From: Phytophthora sp. 'mugwort'
Taxonomy: Eukaryota; Oomycota; Peronosporomycetes; Peronosporales; Peronosporaceae
Direction: 5' to 3'
DNA length: 64,000 nucleotides
Assembly (NCBI GenBank): GCA_033558025.1
Contig: JAUCEF010000002.1
Span: forward strand, 1,798,001 to 1,862,000
Positions 52,557 to 63,140 of this stretch are shown here, one piece after another. The first letter of the stretch is position 1, and every line of letters starts with the position of its first letter. The notes under the pieces were generated by a model. It made no database searches. It was not told the origin of the DNA and saw only the letters and a list, made by a program, of their open reading frames with translations. The position numbers were made by a program, and so were the translations under genes.

Positions 52557-54774
52557 CTATAAGAGCTTGGAGCTCTCCTCAGCCAGTGAACTCCTTGCCG
52601 CCGACTGCTTGTGCGACACAGTGTGATGCTCACACCCTTGAACCACGTGAATGGATCCATAGAACAGAATTGTTGGCAGCCCCAGAAACAACAGCACAAC
52701 GGTGTAGTTACCGTCGAAATACAGCTGCGTCCATGGATTGATCACATAATTTAAAAGTCCGAAAGAGAACGAGACAGTAGCGAGGAATGCTTGGAGTGTG
52801 CCGTACAGCTCAGCAGGAAAGCACATGACTGTGATGCATCAACAGAGAGTAGAGATAACGTGAGATACAGTTCAATACATGAGAAATACTACCGTTCGGC
52901 CGCTTACTGATGTAAGCGAATTGCAGTGCATACAAACACGTCTGAGCCATCGCGTAGACGCAGAACATGACGAGTTGGACGTGGAGGGAAGGGACCAACA
53001 GGAGCGCAATGAAGAGCTGCACGAGAGCGAGGCAGGCCACAAAGATCATTTTGAATCCATAGTGATCGATAACGTAGCCGACGATTGGTGAATAGCCAAA
53101 AGTGCCATTCACAAGAATGGGATAAAGGATATTGGTGTAGAGTGACGCGGCATCCGTGTCGTTACCTGCGAGGCTTACCAGCAAGCTTGGAATCGCACCA
53201 CCAGCGAACGCGAAGATGAGCGAAATCCAGCCGAATAAAAGCGCAAAGAACCACAAATCCTGGCGTTTGAGCTCTTCGCGCATGCCCTCTACCAGACCAA
53301 ATGGAGCCTGTGACCAATCCGTTAACGTTAGATGCATACAATACGCACTTTATGTGAAAGAACCTACATTAATTCGAGGCACTTCAACTTGGCAGAGAGG
53401 GATAGCGAGAAAGTCGCGGGGCTTCGTGATGTTGTTTGTAGGGAACAACAAGAAACACACGAACGCACATATACTGACCAAAACACTGTCCGAAGCGAAT
53501 AGAACGATAAATATGACGCCCCGAACCACCACCACAGGGAATATAATAACAATAATACTCTCACACTTACCCGTAGACGCGGAAAAACACTGTACGTGTG
53601 ATACCATGGACCCCCAGCAGCATATACACATATCCCGAGCAGTTAAACAAGCTGGAGAGGGTACTACATACCAAGCCTTGTACTTCATACAGCTGCAGGA
53701 TCTGAAACGCCGCCAAGTATGCACCCGTTCCACCCGCCCCCACCAGCGAATACCCCGCAATAATCCACGCACCAGTGCCAGTGTGGGAGTCACCAAACGC
53801 CAGCGCGAAATTTCCCAACGCTGACAGTGTGAGTCCCAACATGATGGTCACACGAGGCCCCACCACATCAAGAAACACACCAAAGAAGGCGTTCGCCGCA
53901 CTGAGACACAGGAAGCCCGTTGAGAAGACGTACTGCAGCCGAATTTCCTGTGCGGCGCACAGCACTCCTCCGTCATTATCCTCTCGTTCCTCTGTGCACA
54001 CCTCCGCCCACTGTTTCTCTCTCGCTAGCATTGAATACACGGGACCAAACCTGCCACCAGTATCCAACCGCAATCAAACAATTAGTAACCAATAATTAAT
54101 AACTGCACCATAAACAAGAGCAATATCTACCCGAGAATGAGTCCCCCAGACGCGAAGAGCACGAGGAAGGCCGAGATTACGAACATGACTTCCTTGGAAA
54201 GCTGCCATCTGTCCTTCAGCAGCTTCTCGAGTTCTTCCTGTTTCTCCTCGTGGTACGTGAAGAGCTCTTTGTCGTCCAACGTCAACACCGCCTGCACCTC
54301 CTCTTCCTCTTCAACTTCCTCGTCCTCTGGTAGTGACTTGTTGGCTGCAGTTTCCCTCCTTGCAACTGCAGCGTCCACCGGCATGTCCGCCAGCTCGAAG
54401 TGTTCGCCCACCATGCCGTGTGCGGCCATATACGATACAAGAAGCGATAAGTCGCTGATGCTCTCCACCAGCTTCCCGTATAAACGATGGGTGCTTGCTG
54501 AACGTGTGCTGTGATGCAGGCCGGGCACGTCGTTGATGGAACTGCGACGCCTCAGCTCAGTAGTGGAGGCGCGGCGAGTACGAGGGCCCCGCAGCTCCCA
54601 GAGCGCGCGGTCCTTTATCATCTGCAGCGCGATGTAGCGTTGCGTCGGCATGATGCGCACGAGAGCGCGCAAAATGCGGAATGGCGGCGACGAGGGCGCT
54701 CTAATTGGAGCGGGAACCTCAGTGCAAAGTGGGACCTCGAGCAAAGATCGCGCACATTTGATAGTGAAGACCAT
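52557..54774 (-). CDS. MFS transporter (SLC43-like), five exons, 642 aa
   Basis: Exons 54774-54131, 54050-53571, 53485-53368, 53307-52893 and 52828-52557, with phases consistent and introns of 60-86 nt. The first 190 residues are cytosolic, with an Arg-rich part and an acidic run (EDEEVEEEEEVQ). About twelve membrane helices follow. MFS motif A is clear between helices 2 and 3 (GVFLDVVGPR) and its relic between 8 and 9 (GYVIDHYG). The helix-1 end (GLILGFGPVYSML) and the large loop after it recall SLC43-type amino-acid or purine carriers, but the substrate is not certain. The first exon lies in the right arm of the inverted duplication and has a broken mirror copy at 44254-44530. Confidence 0.7.
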
Positions 54775-55280
54775 GTGGCGAGGAGTTCGTTTCGGCGATA
54801 CGTCCGCTCAGTGGAGGAACCTGCGAGAATTGATGATCAAGATTTAGCAGATGAATAAGACAATGTTCCGACACAAGTTAGCGAAGGAACGACGCTGACT
54901 TGACGGCGAAGTGCGTCGAGATGCGATCCTGCCCTGAATGATCTCGAAATCTCCCGACGCTCGTTTACACAGCTGCATGACGCCAGTGCGGCTACAGTCA
55001 GCACTTGCTTGGTAAGTTCTTCGCTTCTGTATCATCGACGTCGAGGCCAGCAGTGCGTCATGGCTCCGTCTCTGCTCGACGTTCGTCCGGTGGCGGTAGC
55101 AGGCGGATATACTTGATGGCTACATCAGGTTGAATATCGTGTCTGGCAGGTATCGACGCGCCAGCGAACAGTTACAATCGAGGATAGAAGGCACGACGTC
55201 AGCGACGAATATCAAGTCGCATGGCTCGGTGATAAGCTGAGCTGAACATAGCTCCCTGGGTCTAACCTGCCTGTCGCTAT

Positions 55281-56905
55281 CAGCTTCTTCCATCGTTGAG
55301 CATTGCCGCCTGCAGCCAGCGGTGACCGCTGGCAAGGACAGCTTCAGTCCGCACGCTTGTTTCTGCCCATTGCAATTGATTCGCGACGACTCTGCGACAG
55401 TGGCGGTCGGTGGCACCAGTGCTATGCTCGCGCACCCGTCCGCATACTCGGTACACTATACAGTACTGATCACGTCGCTGAAATTCGTCCACTGCTACAT
55501 CTGCGCCGGCTGGCGGGCGCCCTTTCGAGGCGAAGATGTACTAGCGCCACCCAACTCGCACCTAGGGGGACTTAGCGCTACCGGCAGCGGACCAAGCGGA
55601 CGGGTAGCGGACGCAGAGCGGAGTGAGAGAGCCTTTCGTGGAGGCCAGGCGGTCCACATCTACGCAAACCCAAACGACTGTCGCCTCATTCTGCCATTCC
55701 TAGCAGCAGCGCACACCCATCGACAGCAGCAGTACCGATCAGCGAGCAATGCCTTCTCCGAGCTGCGCGCCACGAGCTGGCAGACACAGCCTCTGTCAGC
55801 ACGAGACAGCACGGCACCCTAGGACAACAACACCACCTGACCGCCTTGTCGGTGTTGGTGTTGGTGCACCCAGACCCGACTGCAGCGTCGACGATCACGC
55901 CATGGCATCGGAACCCGAGCCAGTCTGCATGGTTCCTCAGGAGGACAGTTACGACAGTAGTGGCTGCAGTGACCATCAGCCAGCGCCAACAGCGATGCCC
56001 AAGAAGAGCGTGAGATGGTCCACCATCACTGTGCATGAGTTCGGCGTCGGGCTGGGCGGTAGCGCCGTATCCAACAAGGGCGGCCCGCCCATCGGCCTCG
56101 CGGATACACCCGAGTTCACGTGGACGACGCGGGTGGGTGAGATGGCCGAGGGCGTCGAGGGCGTACATCGCTTCACGCCCAACCAGCGCATCCGCTTGTT
56201 GCAGGCCGCCGGTATCCCGGATGGCATCATCACGCGCCACGCACGGGAGACTAACATAATCTTAGGCTCGCGTCGCCGGTCGAAAACGAGCTGGGACGAC
56301 AGCGAATTGGACGAGGCCGAGGAAGAGGAGCCTTCCCGCAAGCGCAGCGCCGATCAGGCGATGCTGGAGCGTCCGTGCGCCGTCTATTTGCGGAGACCGC
56401 GCATGATCCCGGTCAACTACGTGTAGCTGCACCAGTTCCGATCAGGACTTCCTGTTTCTGGCTCGCGTGGCTACATCAATCCTTCCCTGCCCCACAGCGA
56501 CGCATTTTAACGGACCCGAGTGGGGCTTTAAGTTATTGGAGATGAGATATATACGAACTGAGATTCTGCGACGGTGCTGACGCTCTGCCACACTACATAA
56601 TGAGAGAAAAAGTTTGAGCAAGAGGGTACGACAGGCGGAGAGCGCGGCACCAAGTTGTCCATGCTACCGTGTACGAAATGGACAGGCATTTGGGCGCAAA
56701 ATTCGACCAATTTTACTTACTCAATTTGATAAATGCAACAACACTGTTTAGTTTATTCAATGCTTCTTCCGCCTTCCACCAGCGTCCTCTTCATGGTCAC
56801 ACGCACCATCGAGGCTGTGAAGCTTATATCTTTGAGGGCACTGCAGGTACGATTAATGCAACGAACGGATCCGAACAACCACAGATTGACGTTGACAAGC
56901 GATGG
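55281..56905 (+). repeat. Identical core of the inverted duplication, right copy (1625 bp)
   Basis: Pairs with 42110-43734. The left edge is marked by the first mismatch in cgctAtcagc against cgctGtcagc. The right edge is after gacaagcgatgg, where this copy has about 20 extra bases. Confidence 0.9.
55902..56426 (+). CDS. RWSTxT family protein, member 5 (174 aa), identical to member 4
   Basis: Same protein and same surrounding bases as 43113-42589 (see that entry for domains). Because the identity also covers about 620 bp upstream of the start and about 480 bp downstream of the stop, both copies should have the same proximal control elements. Both frames are intact. Confidence 0.7.
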   Translation: MASEPEPVCMVPQEDSYDSSGCSDHQPAPTAMPKKSVRWSTITVHEFGVGLGGSAVSNKGGPPIGLADTPEFTWTTRVGEMAEGVEGVHRFTPNQRIRLLQAAGIPDGIITRHARETNIILGSRRRSKTSWDDSELDEAEEEEPSRKRSADQAMLERPCAVYLRRPRMIPVNYV

Positions 56906-57109
56906 AAATACTGCAAAAGCCTCACAGCACCGCTGATAACAACAATGATCAACATCAGGCATGGAGACGCATAGAAGACAGAGGACTAGCAGTCACTCGC
57001 TTGGCTACCAGGAAGTGACAACCTTCCCTGTTGATCTGCGAGGATCTATTTAGAGGTGTCACGTAGGAGGCGTAACCAGTCAGCTTTCCCTCTTCCGATC
57101 TCGTCGCGT

Positions 57110-57385
57110 TTAATCATCCCGGATGGAAACACCGCAGCGCGACGGCACGAAGTACCAGGCGATGCGTCAATGAGGCGACGTACGAGGTGTGGACCACACT
57201 TGTTGCTGGTGGTGAGTCACGGCGCAATGTTCGCCTCTATAGTGCTTCCCTTGTTGCTAGACATGCTTTTTACTTAACGCTCTATCCTGCACTCCAACTA
57301 CGGCGGTTTCTTCTCCGTGTTCCGCCCACATGATCACCGCGACGATTGCCAGGATAGCGGATGCGATTGGGGACCATCGTGTGCT
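57110..57385 (-). pseudogene. Broken mirror copy of the small two-exon gene
   Basis: Keeps the helix ILAIVAVIMWAEHG (about 57345-57300) and the C-terminal RCGVSIRDD with stop (about 57140-57110). It has lost the start codon frame, and an in-frame TGA follows WSTPRTSPH. Confidence 0.55.
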
Positions 57386-58230
57386 GTGCAGGTGCAACGT
57401 ACAGGTGCGCTTAGTCGCTCGCCGATTACTAAGTCAAGCGTAGCGTGTAGTATAATCGTTAGATAGATGTAATTGACGCCGGCAGAGAAGAGCACGCTCG
57501 AGTAGTGTGATTCATGCGCATTGGGCGCCTCAAAATTCGCGACAGCGCTCCTGGTTTTTCTGCTCCTGGTATCACCTAACCCTTCGTCCACTTACAACCG
57601 CTCGCATTGCACACGTCGCATAATTGTTTTGTTGGCGTGTACCCCGAGATTACGCTCCAGTATCCAAGCGGCAGTAGTTCTTCGCTGTTTTTAGTAGGGC
57701 AGTCGGCCAAGCCCCATCGGCGGCATTCCAACCACGACTTCAACGCCGACAGGTGTCGTGACCGCTGGGTGATCTCACAGAGGTTGAGGTTCTTGGAGCA
57801 CGGGGGAAAAGTTTATCCGCCCAGTGAGCTGCAAATGGACAGACAAATATTTTAACTGCTGTTTTTTTTTATCAGTTTTACCGATAAAGCTTCGACACAA
57901 AGGATGACAGGCCCTCCATACTGCGATACTGTGCCTGGACATACTGAATCTTGCAATTTGAGAGGGCTGTGGGTAATTGTTGCCAGGAGCCATTCCGACC
58001 TAGATTTACAGCACTATTTCAGCCATAACACCGCTAGGGACCACAGCAGTAGTATAATTCCATGGCTAGCGCCCCCCCCCCACCAATATGTCGCTGTGGA
58101 CTCGCTATGAGTTCACTGAGGCCTGCTCGAAGCATCGGTCGTCAACTGTGCAACTTGAAGGCCCAACTTCAAGTCCGACTAAGCATTTCACAGCGTAATC
58201 TAAACGATAGTTAACCCTTTCAGTACAGGC

Positions 58231-58801
58231 CAAATCTACGCAGCATACAGTCCGCAGCGGGCCTCTAAATGGAGTACCCGATACCATTGATTGGCTTAAA
58301 TTCTCCCAGCGGAGATATGTTTTAGCGCTCACCAAGACTAACAGATCACATCTAAATACACGTTTCCATTGTACAGTAGAATAAGCTATCCCTCACTTGT
58401 CAACCACCAACCCGCACCATGCCCGGACCTTGTACTGGTCGGTAGCGTGGTCTCCGGTGGCAACGGACAGCCGACTTACCCACACGCAACACGAGGATAC
58501 CTTGTCCACAGAGCGACCGCCCGACTGCACGTGAGGTCCACCTTGTGTCCTTAGCGTACCCCTGGAACACACACAATACACGGGCTCCTCGACTTCCGAT
58601 ATTCCGGGTGCAATTGCGCGTACTTAGGTCCCCTGCTTCCTCACTACTGCTCCTGTGGCTGAGCTAACCTGGGTGGTGATCGACTAGAGCCGTCGACGGA
58701 TTTCTTCTGTGGCTCGACACGCGCTGTCGCCGCCTAGCGTTCTCTCTGTCCGGTGACTACGGCGAGTCACGGGGCCTGACCACTACCTCACCGCGAGCTC
58801 T

Positions 58802-58805
<4 letters not shown>
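58231..58805. other. Gene-free stretch
   Basis: No coding frame I can support. It lies between the duplication arm and the microsatellite. Confidence 0.5.

Positions 58806-58873
<68 letters not shown>
58806..58873 (+). repeat. (CT)34 microsatellite
   Basis: An uninterrupted CT dinucleotide run of 34 units. On the minus strand it is a GA run just downstream of the stop of the unknown frame. Confidence 0.95.
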
Positions 58874-58878
<5 letters not shown>

Positions 58879-59805
58879 GCTGCGGTGATCGACAGCGGTC
58901 AGTGACGTCTTCACTCGTCTCCTCTGATGGCCTAACTTAGCTAATGCAAGTGCAGCCTGTAGTATATTGGCTTTGACTTCCTCTGTGTTGCGCATCGATA
59001 CCTGGCGTCGACACTCTGCGTCTGCCTTCTCGCGATGGCTGCGCTCCACTTGCCTACTTCGTGACAACTCTAACACTTGAGCTTCACTCGGCAAATCAAG
59101 TACTTGAGCCTTATTCGGCAATTACAACACCGGCTGCGTCTTTGCCAGCAAATGTAATACTGGCTGCGTCTTTGCGATCCATCCACGGATCCACTTCGCT
59201 GTCCTTGGGCGCTACGTCCTTTCACGCCGGCGATCATCTGCTGGGCGCCCGTTGGCGTCGCTTCCCAGCTACACATTGAGCCGTTGCTCGTGCTGTCCTG
59301 TCGCTCACCTCCTTCGCACGTCCATCGTGCGGCCGCTCGCAGCTGCTCACTCAGCTGCTCGCTTAGCCTCCCGTGGCTCCATCCATGCTCGGCGGCCTCG
59401 TCCTTGAATCCGGCCTCGATCTTCGCCACTCGTCGCTCTGTCTGTACTTACCGTCCTATGCACGTCGCTTCGCCTAGATCGCTCTGCTCTACCTGCTCCT
59501 GTCGTCCGTGTCTACCTTCTTCCGTTACTGCTGGTGTCTGGCGCCAGGGTGTAAGTCTCCATATCCCAGGCGGCTTGCCTTTCCAGCGGGTTAGCCCTTG
59601 GCAAGCTGGCTCGCTAGTGTCATCGTCGTTTCCATCTGGTCGCCGTTGGTCACCGGTGGTTGGCTTGCCCTCGTCCTGTTCATACTGGTACTCATCCTGC
59701 CGATCCTTCTGTCGCTCTTCGGTCTCGAATAGCCACATTTGTTACTGTACTACTGTAAAGACCACAAAAGTGGAGACTCTCAAAGTGTCGATTTCGAGCT
59801 ACTAG
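58874..59805 (-). other. Unknown minus-strand coding-like stretch, perhaps a retroelement gag
   Basis: Three minus-strand frames in line: 59738-59448 with RQDEYQYEQDEGKPTTGDQR and a Trp/Lys/Gly-rich part; 59429-59070 with an Ala/Glu-rich start; and 59121-58873 with LDLPSEAQVLELSRSRQVE and repeated KAQVLDL/EAQVLEL words. The charged Gln-rich composition is gag-like, but no retroelement signature was found. Low confidence in any single start. Confidence 0.3.
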
Positions 59806-59828
59806 CCGCTCATCTTTTCTTCTGACAG

Positions 59829-59846
59829 TCAGTTTTGCAATTTTCC
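59829..59846 (+). promoter_or_regulatory. Oomycete initiator + flanking promoter region
   Basis: TCAGTTTTG followed by CAATTTTCC matches the oomycete core promoter (Inr TCAKTYT plus CAWTTTNYY). It lies 11 bp before the ATG at 59857 of the piggyBac-like frame. Confidence 0.65.
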
Positions 59847-59856
59847 AGTAGCGTAG

Positions 59857-60411
59857 ATGGACATTGCCGACGTGCTTAATGTCGACGACGACGCTGCGGA
59901 CTTGGAGTTCGAGACATTAGATGCGGAGGTGACGCAAGTGCCTCGCTCTCAACCGACGGTGAAACTTGAGTTTCGCGATTCTTTGCATGCATGGACTAAT
60001 AAGACGCTGAAAGAGAGAGGGAAGCCTGAAACCACTGTGTACGAGCTAGATGCTTACACTGGTCCCCCCAGTTACAAAAATCAAAGATCTGGTCTCAGAA
60101 GTTCTGAATGGGGCAGTCGAACTTGGCATTGACGATGGCGAGGAATCGATTTGAGAGTATTCGAGCTCGATTTAAGGTCCGCGCCAGAGAGTGTACCTAT
60201 TGAGCGGCGGGAGAAGGATCCGTTATGGCACAGCCGTCAGCCGATGGCTCGAATACAGGAGAAGTTTGCAGCAATTGCTGTACCTGTTGGAGAAGTGAGT
60301 CTAGATGAAAATACGGTGCCCACGAAAGCGCGATTCGCGAGGAAGACGTTCACGCCGTCGAAGCCCGATAAGTATGGAGTTCGATTTTATGCAGTTGTGG
60401 GGTGGGAGTAA
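59857..60411 (+). pseudogene. PiggyBac-like transposase, 5' part, broken
   Basis: It starts MDIADVLNVDDDAADLEFET, an acidic N-terminus like other piggyBac proteins. It shifts near 60060 (VPPVTKIKDLVSEVLNGAVE is in the next frame) and again near 60170. It then reads IERREKDPLWHSR and the first-Asp block VSLDENTVPTKARFARKTF, ending KPDKYGVRFYAVVGWE and a TAA at 60411. The remaining catalytic part is missing. Confidence 0.65.
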
Positions 60412-60829
60412 ATGAATTTAACGGATTCCCCCGGATAAAAAGCCGTCTATTATTCAATAGAAGCCCTATCTGGCAAGCTATCAGGAACTGGTACTAAGCC
60501 GTTTCTACGATCGTGAACTCGTCGAGCGCATTAAGGAAGCTATGCTCAACAGCAGCATCGTCTACGCACACTCTATCACGGTCTGTATGTGTAATTATAC
60601 TCAATGGGGTATTCAGCTAAGCTTTGATACCGCCATTCTGGAATTCTTAGTGACCTATTCCAGATTTCAGAGGATATCCTGTTCCCACAAACGTGCTGTG
60701 GCCTGAAACCGCGAAAAATATCGAAGATAACCTCGATGTAGTGATATTTTTTGAAGGGCTCCATTGATCTCTGGAGCTTCGAACCTGCGAGAACAAATAG
60801 ATCCTACAGCGCCCGCAAGGCTTCTCCCC
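60412..60829. other. Mixed remnant
   Basis: A short plus frame around 60460-60580 (LASYQELVLSRFYDRELVER) looks protein-like but is not recognised. It may belong to a third element between the piggyBac and Harbinger relics. Confidence 0.35.
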
Positions 60830-61719
60830 ACTTCGAAGACCTGGACGGCATGGTCTCTGACGAGGAGACCAAGCGTGAGCAAGAGCAGGAGAGCAGCGGC
60901 TAGGCTCCGCCGGTGCTGACCATGGATCGAAAGCGCAACTAGACGGGTGAAACGACGTTCGTGCTGGTGCGCGCGTGGCACGATGTGGCCAAAGTCGGTA
61001 GTCGAAAGGATGAGAAGACTGGGATGTATCACGAGCGTTCTTAACGCATATAAAGCAGCTATACCGACAACAAAGCGCTCGAAAAAGACCATTGAGGACA
61101 AAATGGCGGACCTGCGCGAGATGTACCGTTTCATATGCGATTTCAATGCGAACGTATCCGAGGGAGCACAGGAAAGCCGGAGTGGTTCGACCTCACAAGA
61201 AAAGGGAGTGAAGGAGCTCATGTATAGGACTAGTGCCATTTATGAGGGTTTGCTGCGGAACCAACTCATTGGTTTTTCTTGTTGGATTACACTGTGCTTC
61301 ACAGAGACACTCATCGAATCACTAGCACCAAGATACGCCAGCGGATCTATGAACTCAACAGCTTCCTCGACCGTCAGCTGGATACCGTCCCGCGGAACGC
61401 TTCTTTAGAAGCAGAAGTGCGTTTCGGTAGTCAGGCGTCTCAGTCTGTTGTCGCGTGACCTGCTTTGGTGAAGAAAAGAAGCAATGCCGACGAAGATTCG
61501 CATAACACCGGCCGGAAAAGCACCAAGCGCAAGGGTCCGGATAAGTATGATCGGTTGCGAGAGATTCCAGACGACGCGGCGGCTTCCCTGGATCAAGCGA
61601 AAGAGTTGCACGCATCATAGCTTGAGGCATGGCGACGTCAGCACAACGAGCAAATGGAGTTGCTAAGAGCGTTTCTCGGTGTCTTTAAGACCGCCGATAA
61701 CAGCGGCAGCAGCAGCTAA
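60830..61719 (+). pseudogene. Myb/SANT-like DNA-binding partner of a PIF/Harbinger element, broken
   Basis: Fragments in order: TTFVLVRAWHDVAKVGSRKD (60950), KRSKKTIEDKMADLREMYRF (61075) and FICDFNANVSEG, then IYELNSFLDRQLDTVPRN (61350), KSTKRKGPDKYDRLREIPDD (61520) and a C-terminal helix NEQMELLRAFLGVFK ending at TAA 61719. This is the layout of the second ORF of Harbinger elements (trihelix/Myb-like DNA binding plus a C-terminal helix). Several stops make it inactive. The convergent transposase frame ends 27 bases further on. Confidence 0.6.
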
Positions 61720-61746
61720 GTGAATTTTCGGTGTAATTCGTTACGT

Positions 61747-63140
61747 TCAAATTTCGTTGCGATTACGAAATTCATACCATTGCTTCAGCGTTTCACGAAG
61801 GTCTGTGTGCGTTAATTTTTCGATTTCAGTCTCTGGTGAGAAAACGCTGCCTGAATATCGCCCCAATACATTTTGCTCTTCATCGGCGTCGAACACGTAC
61901 GAGTTGTTATTGTCCATCAGGAAGTTCTGCACGATGTATAGTGCGTACACGATGTCCGGCACGATATCAACATTCAGCTGGATTCCTTTTAGTAGTATCC
62001 TCCAACGACACTTAATCTTGCCAAACACACACTCGACCCGATAACGGGTATGACAGCGTTTTGTTCAGCTTTGCGCACACAGGATCCATCATATCCGCTA
62101 GTTTAAATGTAGTCACCAAGTAATGCGTGTTCTGAAAAACTGAATCACCTAGCAGAAAGTAGGGCACAGCAGCATACATGCCTTCTCCAGTTGGGATTGT
62201 CACCGTACGCGATGCTTCCGATAATTTTGGGCGAAAGGGCCAACGCAATATTCCTAAACACATGGTTGTCACCGATACCTCCTGGCCTTTGCAGTCTAGG
62301 ACACAGAATCGACCTCTCCAATCCACTACTGCTTGCGACACAACACTATACCATCACTTGCGGTTGAAGTACATGTCTCCATTCAGCTAGGTCGATTGAT
62401 AGGAATACAGCCAACGACTAAGAAAGCCGGCGACGAAAAACTCGACACTTTGCCGATCCATGCCACAACTCCCATAGTAATATCGAACATAAATTAGCGA
62501 ATAGAATGCTGGAGCACATAATTTAATCCAATTAAGCAGCGAGATTTATGTAATTATCTAACAAATCAGTCCTTTTGTTGTCCGACTGGACGTCATTTAT
62601 TCAATCCAATCCTGACTTTTGTCAGTGCCGAGTTTTTCTGTCGGGTGCAGTAGCTGAACTATACTATGTGGAATGGGGTTCAGCCTGCCGGCTTTTTAGT
62701 TGTTGTCTGTATAGGATCCGTCGATAGAACCGACGATCTGCGGGATGCCCACTGCTATGCAAAATGAGAAGCACACCACGCGAGCGGAGGAATTGACACC
62801 AGTGATTGCTGCTCACGACATATTACGGTCACCACTTCCCTCATAATGCCCGACACTGTAGATTGCCCAATGCCGAAGCGGTGTTCTCAAGGATTACACC
62901 TTGCGCACATAGATACAAAAATATCGCCAAACGCATATGAGACACAACAGCGTCAGGAGCGCACCGAACTGGAGCGAGATGAGAACATATGGTACCGGCT
63001 AGAGAGCTGCATGTCCGTGAGGGTGCCGCACCAGCTATCATTTCTCTTTGTTTGAATTTCAAATTTCGAGCAGTACTGTGACTGACCATGTGAGAAAATG
63101 TCAGACTCGACGTGGACAACCGCTGGCCGCTCATACGCAT
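61747..63140 (-). pseudogene. PIF/Harbinger transposase (DDE_4), broken
   Basis: From 63140 down: an N-terminal helix-turn-helix (MRLAIFLYLCAQGVILENTA); GIMREVVTVI (about 62845); the first-Asp block QIVGSIDGSYIQ (about 62740); a 250-bp insertion-like gap (about 62440-62690); MYFNRK with an in-frame TGA (62360); VVSQAVVDWRGRFCVLD and YFLLGDSVFQNTHYLV (second Asp); and after a +1 shift RYRVECVFGKIKCRWRILLK (third acidic residue, about 62040-61990). The ends of the element were not found. Confidence 0.7.

Larger units (their letters stand above)
54480..58230. repeat. Right arm of the large inverted duplication
   Basis: Mirror of 40590-44530, with a 1625-bp identical core at 55281-56905. The arm starts inside exon 1 of the MFS gene. 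Confidence 0.85.

Noticed and set aside
55686..56240. 184-codon frame antisense to members 4 and 5, present in both arms
   Set aside because: Its presence in both copies only reflects base identity of the core. It has no signature of its own, while the opposite frame carries the family motifs.
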